A stretch of DNA of 64,000 nucleotides from an uncultured Treponema sp. (GTDB taxonomy: Bacteria > Spirochaetota > Spirochaetia > Treponematales > Treponemataceae): the NCBI GenBank assembly GCA_934718065.1, contig CAKUZR010000002.1:62001-126000 (forward strand), in the 5' to 3' direction. The translations under genes and the position numbers were made by a program. Below, piece by piece: positions 15,479 to 21,768 of the stretch (position 1 is its first letter; the number at the start of each line of letters is the position of its first letter). Below the pieces are notes generated by a model, which did no database searches, had not been told where the DNA came from, and saw only the letters and a program-made list of their open reading frames with translations.

Positions 15479-16261
15479 CTAAATTGCACTTAATTTTTCT
15501 GATACTATTTCCAGCCGCTCTTTTAGCTGTTGTATTGTTTTTTCCAGACGGACTTTTTCTTTTGTGAGTTTTTCATACTGCGATGAGTTTTTGTCTTTCT
15601 TTATTGCCGCAGAAACCTGGTTTATTGTTTTTCCTTTCTCCAGACCGATGATTACGTCTTGCCGTGTCTGTGAATCCTTAACTTTCAGGACTGTTTCAAG
15701 CTCATCCTGGCCGTAGTTTTCTTCTATATTTTTGCTTCTAAGGCATTTTTCTGCAGTATTCTTGGATATGTTCAGGTCATGCGAAAGAATGTCCTCATAT
15801 CTGATGTTTTCTTTCTGGGATTTCTCATGGATTTCTGAAAGAATTTTTCCGAGTTTCTTCTTTAGGTTTACGATTTCACGGTCAATTTTTTTTGCCTCGT
15901 CAATCAAACCGGACAAATCTTCGGAGCGTTCCCTTGTGTAGATTTTTGCTTCAACAGCTTTTTCCAAAAGCTCATCGAATTTTGCCCAGAATTCTGTTGT
16001 ATGGCTTCTGCCGCCTTTCTTTACTTCAATACCAAATTTTTTTTGCTTGCAGCTTATGAGGTGGTGTGTATATTCATGTATTGCTGTATATATAAGCTCA
16101 TTTTCTGTAGTGAAATTCTTGTTGTGAAGGAAAATTTCAAATGTCGCAGGCTTGTACAGACCATTCACTTTTTGGGAAGCTCTGCCTGTCTGTGTGACTG
16201 AGAAATCTATGTCCACTTTTTCAAGGGAAATAAGCGTCTGTTTTATCTCTTCGTTTGTCAT
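15479..16261 (-). CDS. HEXXH zinc metallopeptidase-like protein with coiled-coil tail
   Basis: A 260-residue protein. Residues about 55-110 carry AIHEYTHHLISC, a zincin HEXXH helix, followed about 20 residues later by GGRSHTTEFWAKFDELL, where His could be the third zinc ligand as in YgjP/SprT-type (WLM-like) peptidases. The remaining 150 residues form coiled coil with a helix-turn-helix-like segment (EDILSHDLNISKNTAEKCLRS and KGKTINQVSAAI). Zincins in mobile elements include ArdC-type and ImmA-type factors acting against host or element regulators; this one cannot be placed in either group. The ATG at 16261 is preceded by GGAGAGCGAAGA and overlaps the upstream gene by four bases. Confidence 0.6.
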   Translation of the reverse strand: MTNEEIKQTLISLEKVDIDFSVTQTGRASQKVNGLYKPATFEIFLHNKNFTTENELIYTAIHEYTHHLISCKQKKFGIEVKKGGRSHTTEFWAKFDELLEKAVEAKIYTRERSEDLSGLIDEAKKIDREIVNLKKKLGKILSEIHEKSQKENIRYEDILSHDLNISKNTAEKCLRSKNIEENYGQDELETVLKVKDSQTRQDVIIGLEKGKTINQVSAAIKKDKNSSQYEKLTKEKVRLEKTIQQLKERLEIVSEKLSAI

Positions 16262-16482
16262 TCTTCGCTCTCCTGTTTTGATACCACCTCTCTTTTTAAT
16301 TCCTCAATAATTTCAAACAGCTCATCAATTTTTTCTCTTTCAATCCGAAGAAGCGTTTCGCATTTATTTGAGTCTGCGCAATTCAAAAGTGCCAGGACAT
16401 CTTTTACGCAGCCTGAAATATCTGATATTTCCTGTAGTTTTTTAGTAAGTTCTTCATAAATCGTAAAATCTGTTTCTTTCAT
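16258..16482 (-). CDS. Small acidic protein, function unknown
   Basis: A 74-residue helical, acidic protein with two cysteines (GCVKDVLALLNCADSNKC region), not recognised. GGGGAG stands six bases before the ATG. It overlaps both neighbours by four bases (ATGA type), which supports it being a real translated gene in the operon. Confidence 0.5.
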   Translation of the reverse strand: MKETDFTIYEELTKKLQEISDISGCVKDVLALLNCADSNKCETLLRIEREKIDELFEIIEELKREVVSKQESEE

Positions 16483-16703
16483 TTTTTACTCCCCATACAT
16501 TCCATTACGATGTCTTTCAGTTTTTCCTGCATAACGCAGAAAGTTTTTTCAGGTATGTTCTCTTTTAAAAAGGGAAGAAATATTGTGTTTATTTTTGCAG
16601 CGTACAAGTCTGGTCTTTCTATCTGGCTTTTTTTGCCGTTGTCTGAAAAATCTTTTGCTGTTTCAATGCAGCCATAAACTCTTATGCTTTGAATTAAAGT
16701 CAT
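16479..16703 (-). CDS. Small protein, function unknown
   Basis: A 74-residue protein, not recognised, with no membrane helix. AAGGGGAAGAA before the ATG is a good ribosome-binding site. It follows parB after 23 bases and overlaps the next small gene by four bases, so it is part of the par-to-T4SS operon. Confidence 0.5.
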   Translation of the reverse strand: MTLIQSIRVYGCIETAKDFSDNGKKSQIERPDLYAAKINTIFLPFLKENIPEKTFCVMQEKLKDIVMECMGSKK

Positions 16704-16726
16704 TTCTTCCCCTTTTAAGCCGGATT

Positions 16727-17584
16727 TTAGTTTTCTGAAATGTATTCCGAAAGTTCCTTGAAGAATTTTTCTTCCTTTGAAATATCTTCGTCCTGATGGT
16801 TTCTTTTCCAGGAATCCCAGAAACTGAAAAGCTGTTTGTTCAGCTGTTCAGCCGCGGCTTCCGAGAACTTTTTTTTGCCGGAAACGATTTCTTCCTTTGT
16901 TTCCTTGTCCAGATTTTCAAAGCCTTCCCAGAACGGCTCGCTTTTCAGCTTGAAGCTGTTTTTCCTTGACGCGTTCTTTTTCTTCTGTGTTTCCTTGTCG
17001 CCCTGGTTTATTGTTATTTCATGGTTGAAAACTGCCTGCTTTGTTTCCTCGTCCGCATTTTTCAGGATGTTTATCGCCTTCTTTACGTTGCGCTCGCCCA
17101 TGTTCAGCGTGGCGGAAATGTATTTTGCAAGGCTGCCCTCTTTGCTTCGCGGATTTATTTCTATCATTTTCTCTATGGCGGCAAGTTTCTGCGCGTCGTC
17201 AAGATTTCTTCTGTCAAGCTGAAGCCGGTATGCGTACATAAGGGCTTCCATTCTGTTTTTGAATGTATGCTTGAAAACTGGAACATCAAAGAAGTTTGCA
17301 AGCCTTAGCGCGTGAAGCCGTGTCATTCCGTCTATCACAATTGACTTGTCCTCGTCTTCAATGTATGCGTAATGGACAGGCTGGCTTTCGTCGTAGCCGT
17401 TTTCCAGGAAACTTTGCGCAAGATGATTAGCTGTTTCTTCGGTGTGCGAAAACAAGTTCACAAATTCGCTGTCAAGGTGTTCAGAAAGCTCCTTTACGGG
17501 CATTCTTACAGAAAGCCTTGTTGTGTTTGAGTTGTTCAGGTTCTGCTGCAAAGAATTTCTTGCGGCTGTAAGAGGTTTTCCCAT
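16727..17584 (-). CDS. parB: ParB-like partition protein
   Basis: Centromere-binding partner of ParA for element segregation. The 285-residue protein shows the ParB/Spo0J N-terminal fold with VIDGMTRLHALRL (about 95-107), and NLDDAQKLAAIEKMI then a helix-turn-helix-like region (LAKYISATLNMGERNVKKAINIL, about 155-180). The canonical GERRxxA box is replaced by GMTRLHA, as in several plasmid ParB relatives. The C-terminus is Lys/Glu-rich. The ATG overlaps the end of parA by one base, consistent with a parAB operon. No parS could be identified with certainty. Confidence 0.8.
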   Translation of the reverse strand: MGKPLTAARNSLQQNLNNSNTTRLSVRMPVKELSEHLDSEFVNLFSHTEETANHLAQSFLENGYDESQPVHYAYIEDEDKSIVIDGMTRLHALRLANFFDVPVFKHTFKNRMEALMYAYRLQLDRRNLDDAQKLAAIEKMIEINPRSKEGSLAKYISATLNMGERNVKKAINILKNADEETKQAVFNHEITINQGDKETQKKKNASRKNSFKLKSEPFWEGFENLDKETKEEIVSGKKKFSEAAAEQLNKQLFSFWDSWKRNHQDEDISKEEKFFKELSEYISEN

Positions 17585-18381
17585 CAGAATGCCTCCCTGC
17601 CTTCAAGCGTGATTTTTTCACCGCTTATTTCTTCACAGAGCTGGATTATTGAAAAGTGCAACGTTGCACTTTTGCTTGATTTTCCTATGAGCATCTGGCG
17701 GTCGATTCTGTTTTTTGCCGCTGTTGTCCATGGGATTCGTGCTGAAAGAATGTTTGAGAATGTGTTTTCAAAAAGTCTCTGGTAATCAGTCTGGCCGCCA
17801 ATCTGTTTTTCTTCAAAGCGTCTGTTCCAGCCAACAAAAAGCAGCTTCCAGTTTTCATAGACATTTGTTTCAATCAGAAGCTTGTTGTTCAGAAACAAGG
17901 CAGTGTTGTAGTCGAACTGGCTCAGAAGTGTCGGAGTTATGATTAAGTCGCTCGCCTCATAGAACATCATTGTTATGTTGTCGTAAGTTGGAGCTGTGTC
18001 GATGATTATGTAGTCGTATTTTTCCGCAAGCGAAAAGTGCAACGTTGCACTTTTTACAAGAGATTTGAATCTGTTCTGGTTGATTGTGCGCAAGTCCACA
18101 AGGTAAAGGCTTGAAGGAATCAAATCTATTCCTTCTGTGTTTGACGGAATAACGAAGTCAAGAAGATTTTCACCTTGAAGAGCCGCCGCGATGTGTTTCC
18201 GTCCCTGCGGATCAAGCTCATTCTTGTTTTCCGGGGATAATGTCCAGCTGGAAGAATTGTTGATGTCGCCGTCAATAAAAAGAATCTTTTTGCCGGCTTT
18301 TGCCAGACAGTATGCGCAAAGCAATGCTGTCGTTGTTTTTGAAACTCCGCCTTTCAGGCTTCCGAATGTAATTGTTTTCAT
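17584..18381 (-). CDS. parA: ParA-like partition ATPase with two palindrome-encoded inserts
   Basis: Deviant Walker ATPase for DNA partition, 265 residues. Visible motifs: KGGVSKTTTA near the N-terminus (the usual KGGVGKTT with Gly replaced by Ser), LFIDGDINNSSSW (A' motif) and YDYIIIDTAP (Walker B). The peptide KSATLHFS occurs twice, just before Walker B and near the C-terminus. Both copies are encoded by the same 22-base palindrome and look like in-frame insertions relative to typical ParA spacing. AAGGAAG precedes the ATG. It is the first gene of the element operon. Confidence 0.85.
   Translation of the reverse strand: MKTITFGSLKGGVSKTTTALLCAYCLAKAGKKILFIDGDINNSSSWTLSPENKNELDPQGRKHIAAALQGENLLDFVIPSNTEGIDLIPSSLYLVDLRTINQNRFKSLVKSATLHFSLAEKYDYIIIDTAPTYDNITMMFYEASDLIITPTLLSQFDYNTALFLNNKLLIETNVYENWKLLFVGWNRRFEEKQIGGQTDYQRLFENTFSNILSARIPWTTAAKNRIDRQMLIGKSSKSATLHFSIIQLCEEISGEKITLEGREAF
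17652..17673. repeat. 22-bp perfect palindrome in parA, copy 1
   Basis: A perfect palindrome with half-site AAAAGTGCAAC, identical to the copy at 18033-18054. It is read in frame as KSATLHF near the C-terminus of ParA. Confidence 0.8.
18033..18054. repeat. 22-bp perfect palindrome in parA, copy 2
   Basis: Identical over all 22 bases to the copy at 17652-17673 and read in the same frame as KSATLHF, here just before the Walker B strand. The outer eight bases of each arm (AAAAGTGC) recur in the inverted repeat at 3303-3347. Confidence 0.8.
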
Positions 18382-18409
18382 ATCTGCTTCCTTATGAAAA
18401 TATTTTTTA

Positions 18410-18440
18410 GTGCCTTGCAGACTTCCGTCTGCTTATGCAC
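18410..18440 (-). promoter_or_regulatory. Leader hairpin upstream of parA
   Basis: GCAGAC-ttcc-GTCTGC (18417-18432) is nested in an outer GTGC/GCAC pair, 30 to 60 bases before the parA start. It could be a ParA/ParB operator, an attenuator or part of parS. TATCTGCTTC, which overlaps the parA start region at 18381-18390, is repeated directly at 18690-18699 and inverted at 18649-18658. Confidence 0.4.
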
Positions 18441-18445
18441 CTAAT

Positions 18446-18517
18446 AGCGGAGACTGGACTCGAACCAGCACGTTCAGGAATTACCACTCCGGAAAGTCTG
18501 CCATTGCTTCACTCCGC
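18446..18517 (-). other. Degenerate tRNA-like sequence (Gly-like ends)
   Basis: On the minus strand, GCGGAG and CTCCGC form an acceptor-like stem and CTGG-TTCGAGT-CCAG a T arm with consensus loop. The 5' part contains AATGGCAGA, like a D loop. No anticodon arm with a five-base stem and seven-base loop can be drawn and no CCA follows, so it is probably a decayed or attachment-site-derived tRNA. The T after CTCCGC and the acceptor sequence are most like tRNA-Gly; a class II tRNA that lost its anticodon arm is the alternative. Confidence 0.4.
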
Positions 18518-18593
18518 GGAAAAACCTGCCAATGCAATTAAGCAAAGGCAGGGAACGTTTTTCCTGTTGCGCTTGGAAAAAACATTCATATTT

Positions 18594-18627
18594 TGCGCAA
18601 GGGAGTCGAACCCCTGGAAACCGGCCG
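18594..18627 (-). other. tRNA T-arm/minihelix-like sequence
   Basis: Minus-strand AGGGG-TTCGACT-CCCTT is a complete T arm with consensus loop. It is followed by GCGCAA, whose last bases pair with an upstream TTGCG, giving an acceptor/T-arm-like minihelix without D or anticodon arms. It lies directly downstream of a strong terminator hairpin. Confidence 0.35.
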
Positions 18628-18628
18628 C

Positions 18629-18672
18629 AAAAAAAATAAGCTCCAGTCGAAGCAGATAAATGACTGGAGCTT
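18629..18672 (-). terminator. Rho-independent terminator, minus strand
   Basis: Perfect 11-base arms (AAGCTCCAGTC and GACTGGAGCTT) with a 13-base loop, followed on the minus strand by TTA and a run of eight T with one A. No gene lies immediately upstream, so it would stop read-through from the envelope operon before the mobile element, or end an unannotated short RNA. Confidence 0.75.
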
Positions 18673-18810
18673 AAATATGCTAAAATCTATATCTGCTTCT
18701 GAAAGCTTGAAATCTACTTGTTAAAAACAGATAAATAGATTAAAAGCGCAACATTAAAACACAAAGCGCAAGATATAAATGCTTTTTTGTCAAACTCTTT
18801 TTTCCGGGAG

Positions 18811-18859
18811 CGTCTGGTTTGGGAGGGGGTCGGGAGTTCAAATCATGTCACCCCGACTA
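18811..18859 (+). pseudogene. 3' half of a tRNA-Pro(UGG)-like gene, candidate attachment-site remnant
   Basis: TCTGGTTTGGGA matches the anticodon arm start and loop of tRNA-Pro (loop TTTGGGA, anticodon TGG), followed by GGGGTCGGGAG, TTCAAAT (T loop) and CACCCCGA at the position of acceptor strand plus discriminator A, ending CTA instead of CCA. The T-stem halves do not match each other (GGGAG against CATGT) and the 5' half of the tRNA is absent. A 3' tRNA fragment at the edge of a conjugative element is what tyrosine-recombinase integration leaves behind. The rest of 18382-18985 has no protein gene I can support. Confidence 0.45.
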
Positions 18860-18933
18860 ATATTTTTCTTAAAAAACTGCCGTCAGATGATGAACCGGCG
18901 TTTTCTATTTAACCTGAATGTTAAGTTTTTTTC

Positions 18934-18958
18934 AAAAAAAACGCAGGCAGAAAGCGTT
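18934..18958 (-). terminator. Terminator after the lipoprotein gene
   Basis: Minus strand: AACGC-nine-base loop-GCGTT followed by eight T. It begins 28 bases after the stop of the InlB-type lipoprotein gene and fits the end of the operon that starts with the adenylate cyclase. Confidence 0.6.
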
Positions 18959-18985
18959 CTTCTTTGGATTTTTCTGCAATGAATT

Positions 18986-20215
18986 TTATTCAATTTCAAC
19001 AGTTATTTCTTTTGAAATTCCGATTCCGTTGTATTCCGCGGAAATATTCAAAACGTATTCGCCGGTGAGCCAGCTTTCATCAACGTAAATGTACAGGGTG
19101 GAAATTTCTTCGCCGGAATATGAATCGCCTGCATTTTCAGATTTCAGCAAGGCACATTCGTTTGAAACAATTCCCAAATAGCTTCTTGAAACTTTCCAGT
19201 CCGTCAAATTTACAGCGGACTCAAGCAGAAGTGAAGAAATATTTATATAGCTCAATTTTGAAATGCTTGCTGAAGATTCAGGATTCAGTTTTATTTCAAT
19301 TTTTTTTGCATTTTCAACAGGATTTGAAGCCGAACCGGAATTTCCGTGTCCGTCAATTTTCCACTGGGCGTAAAGCGTTACAACTGCATTGTTTTCAACG
19401 GAAAGATTTTTTACTTTTTCGTTTGCGTCGTAATACAAGCCGCTTCCGTCTTTTTCTGTGTTCCAGGCTTTTTGCGCCGCGCAATAACCTGAAGGAGCGT
19501 CGAAAATATTTTCCGGCAAATCAAATTCAATGTCATATTTTGCAGAAATTTCAGGGATTTCGCTTCCGGAACCGCCGTTTTTGTCAAATTTCACAATGTA
19601 TTGGTTTCTGTCATATTTTATTTCAACAAGAGTTGAGCCGTCTTCCAAAATTGTCTGCTGCTCCACTTTTTGCGCTGTAAATCCTTCAATATTTTTTGCA
19701 GCGGCATTCGTTTTTTCTCCGGCAACGCCTTCAATTTCCTCAGAGTCAAAACTTTCATATTCATCGTCTTTTTCGGTCTGCTTCAGGTGCTCAACGGTGA
19801 ACTTTGCAATTTTTCCCCACTCCGCCACAAAATCGAAGGAATTTGAAGAAACATAAACGTTTGAAACAAAGCCTTTTTCGTCAAGCTGGATTGATTCCGG
19901 TTTTTCAGAAGATTTTTCATCCGAAAAGCGGTAGAATTTCCAGCCGAGAAGTTTTTTTTCAGGAAAAAGATTCAGAACTTCCGGCTCATTTTGCTGCGGC
20001 AGATCATTTGAAGTCAAATTTTCGCCTATTTTGTACCGCCTGGAAAAATACTCAGCGGTTTCAGAATCAGATTCTTCTTCCGCATAAAAATTGTAGGCCA
20101 CAGAAAATTCTTCGTCGCGCAAACCGTTAAAATCATTGAACCAGTTTACTGAACACGAAAAATCAATGAGAAAAAATAGAAAAATTAAAACCGCAGAAAC
20201 AATTTTTTTCACCAT
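18986..20215 (-). CDS. Lipoprotein with InlB/Listeria-Bacteroides-type repeat
   Basis: A 409-residue lipoprotein (signal peptide with FSCS lipobox, Cys at about 21). Around residues 205-285 the stretch NQYIVKFDKNGGSGS ... TLYAQWKIDG is the beta-grasp-like repeat known from Listeria-Bacteroides surface proteins (Flg_new/InlB B-repeat). An earlier Tyr-rich, EEE-containing region (about 35-130) may be a degenerate copy. The C-terminal 100 residues look like an Ig-like domain ending TVEIE. It probably sits in the outer envelope. The start overlaps the preceding barrel gene by seven bases (ATGGTGA), so it is co-translated as the last gene of the cyclase operon. Confidence 0.7.
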   Translation of the reverse strand: MVKKIVSAVLIFLFFLIDFSCSVNWFNDFNGLRDEEFSVAYNFYAEEESDSETAEYFSRRYKIGENLTSNDLPQQNEPEVLNLFPEKKLLGWKFYRFSDEKSSEKPESIQLDEKGFVSNVYVSSNSFDFVAEWGKIAKFTVEHLKQTEKDDEYESFDSEEIEGVAGEKTNAAAKNIEGFTAQKVEQQTILEDGSTLVEIKYDRNQYIVKFDKNGGSGSEIPEISAKYDIEFDLPENIFDAPSGYCAAQKAWNTEKDGSGLYYDANEKVKNLSVENNAVVTLYAQWKIDGHGNSGSASNPVENAKKIEIKLNPESSASISKLSYINISSLLLESAVNLTDWKVSRSYLGIVSNECALLKSENAGDSYSGEEISTLYIYVDESWLTGEYVLNISAEYNGIGISKEITVEIE

Positions 20216-21768
20216 CTGAAGCCCACCGAAACAAAAGGCGACAAAAAATCCGTTTGCATTCCGCCAATAAATTCGTAATGATAATCAAATCCTGATTCAA
20301 GATTTAAATTTCCTGCTGCAAAAACCAGCGACGGACCGCCATGAACGCCCAAATATCCATAGGCGGCATCTTTTTTTGAGATTGTAGAATTTTTGTAGTC
20401 CATAAAATTTTGTATGAACATCAAATTTCCGCCAGCCCGGAAATTCAATTTCAGGCGTTTTTCTGTAATTCGCCTTTGATACAATAAATTCAGCTTCAGA
20501 AAACTAAAACTGTCGCTGTAGTCGTAGTCCGAAGTTTTTATGGAATAGCGGGAAACATTTGTTTCAAGTTCAACGCCAAAACGGTTTGGATTTTTCAGTT
20601 CCGGAACAAATCCGATTTTCAAGCCGGCGAAAGGCAGAACTTTTCCATCCGAAAATTCATTGAAAAACGGACTGTAAAAAATTCCGCAATCCGGCGCAAT
20701 ATAAAAACCGAAAATTCTTTTTGCTTTTCTCCTGACAGATTTTTCTTCGGCTGACTGAACTTGCGCTTTATCCTGCTGGATGCGTTTTTCCTCGGCAAGG
20801 CGTTTTTCTTCCTCGATTCTGGCAATTTCAGCAAGGCGGGCTTTTTCCGCTTCTGCTTTCAGGCGGGCTTCCTCGGCAATTCTGGATTCTTCAGCAATTC
20901 TAGCCTCTTCGGCAAGACGCTTTTCTTCCTGGATTTTTGCAAGTCGTTCCTTTTCAGCTTGTTCCGCAGCGAGTTTTGCTTCCGCCTCTTTGCGCGCTTG
21001 AAGTTCTTTTTCCTGCTGGATGCGTTTTTCCTCGGCAAGACGTTTTTCTTCCTCGATTCTAGCAATTTCTGCAAGCCGGGCTTTTTCCGCCTCAGCTTTT
21101 TTCCGGGCTTCCTCGGCAATTCTAGCATCCTCGGTTTTCTGGTCAACAATTTCAATTGAAGATGACTCTTTTTTCAGGCCGAACGGATTTTCAGCGCAAA
21201 GTTTCCACTCGCCGCCCTCAACTTTCGGGAATTCCGCCGCCGCATGTTTTGTTCCGTCCGCAGATTTTTTTACAACAAGAGTTCCCTTGATTTTCTGCTG
21301 AGTTTTTTCATTCACAAGAAAAACGGAAGTGTCTTCATTGACATTATCCATTTCGGTTTCAATAGAAAATTTTTCACTTTTAGCGGAAGGAACCACAACT
21401 TTTTCAGGGATTTTCACAAATTCCGGGGTTTTTGCCTGCAAAATTTCAAGCGGATTCCATTCAGTCTGCGACTGCGCACGCCCAAAAGGATTTAAAACCG
21501 TAACCTGATATTCGTACAAACCGGCGGAAAGATTTAAATTCAGAAAATTTTCCTCAGTTTCAAAATTGTATTTTTTCCCAGTTTTCAGCTCGCGGATTTC
21601 AACATTATATCCAAAAGCGTTCTCATCTTTTTCCCACTGGATTTTCTGCTCAAACAATTTTTTTTCACCTTGATTTTCCTGTGAAAAAGCACAAAAAATC
21701 TGCACAAAAAGCGCGGCGGCAAGGAAGAGAAATTTTATTTTTTTCGCCGGAAAAAAATTATTTCGCAT
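20209..21768 (-). CDS. Coiled-coil protein with C-terminal outer-membrane beta-barrel
   Basis: A 519-residue secreted protein. After the signal peptide (to about residue 30, CAFSQ) comes an FN3-like strand-rich part (WEKDENAFGYNVEIRELKTG, about 43-110). A long Ala/Glu/Arg-rich coiled coil (about 215-345) is built from repeats of ARLAEIARIEEEKRLAEEKR, present twice nearly unchanged. The last 160 residues alternate like an outer-membrane barrel and end with Phe-Arg-Trp (SVGFRW). It may link an outer-membrane barrel to the periplasmic FecR-domain protein encoded just upstream, whose end it overlaps by 11 bases. Function is unknown. Confidence 0.65.
   Translation of the reverse strand: MRNNFFPAKKIKFLFLAAALFVQIFCAFSQENQGEKKLFEQKIQWEKDENAFGYNVEIRELKTGKKYNFETEENFLNLNLSAGLYEYQVTVLNPFGRAQSQTEWNPLEILQAKTPEFVKIPEKVVVPSAKSEKFSIETEMDNVNEDTSVFLVNEKTQQKIKGTLVVKKSADGTKHAAAEFPKVEGGEWKLCAENPFGLKKESSSIEIVDQKTEDARIAEEARKKAEAEKARLAEIARIEEEKRLAEEKRIQQEKELQARKEAEAKLAAEQAEKERLAKIQEEKRLAEEARIAEESRIAEEARLKAEAEKARLAEIARIEEEKRLAEEKRIQQDKAQVQSAEEKSVRRKAKRIFGFYIAPDCGIFYSPFFNEFSDGKVLPFAGLKIGFVPELKNPNRFGVELETNVSRYSIKTSDYDYSDSFSFLKLNLLYQRRITEKRLKLNFRAGGNLMFIQNFMDYKNSTISKKDAAYGYLGVHGGPSLVFAAGNLNLESGFDYHYEFIGGMQTDFLSPFVSVGFRW
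20762..21100. repeat. Near-identical direct repeats encoding the coiled coil
   Basis: The segments at about 20770-20860 and 21012-21103 are nearly identical at DNA level and encode KARLAEIARIEEEKRLAEEKRIQQ-type units (shown in part). They could expand or contract by recombination. Confidence 0.6.

Noticed and set aside
18435-18659. Hypothetical protein of 74 codons
   Set aside because: Its peptide (ETGLEPARSG ... CARESNPW) is the pattern produced by translating the antisense strand of tRNA T arms; there is no ribosome-binding site.
20761-21301. Plus-strand open frames of 132 and 93 codons, rich in Phe, Leu and Ser
   Set aside because: Antisense reading of the Glu/Ala/Lys coiled-coil repeats.
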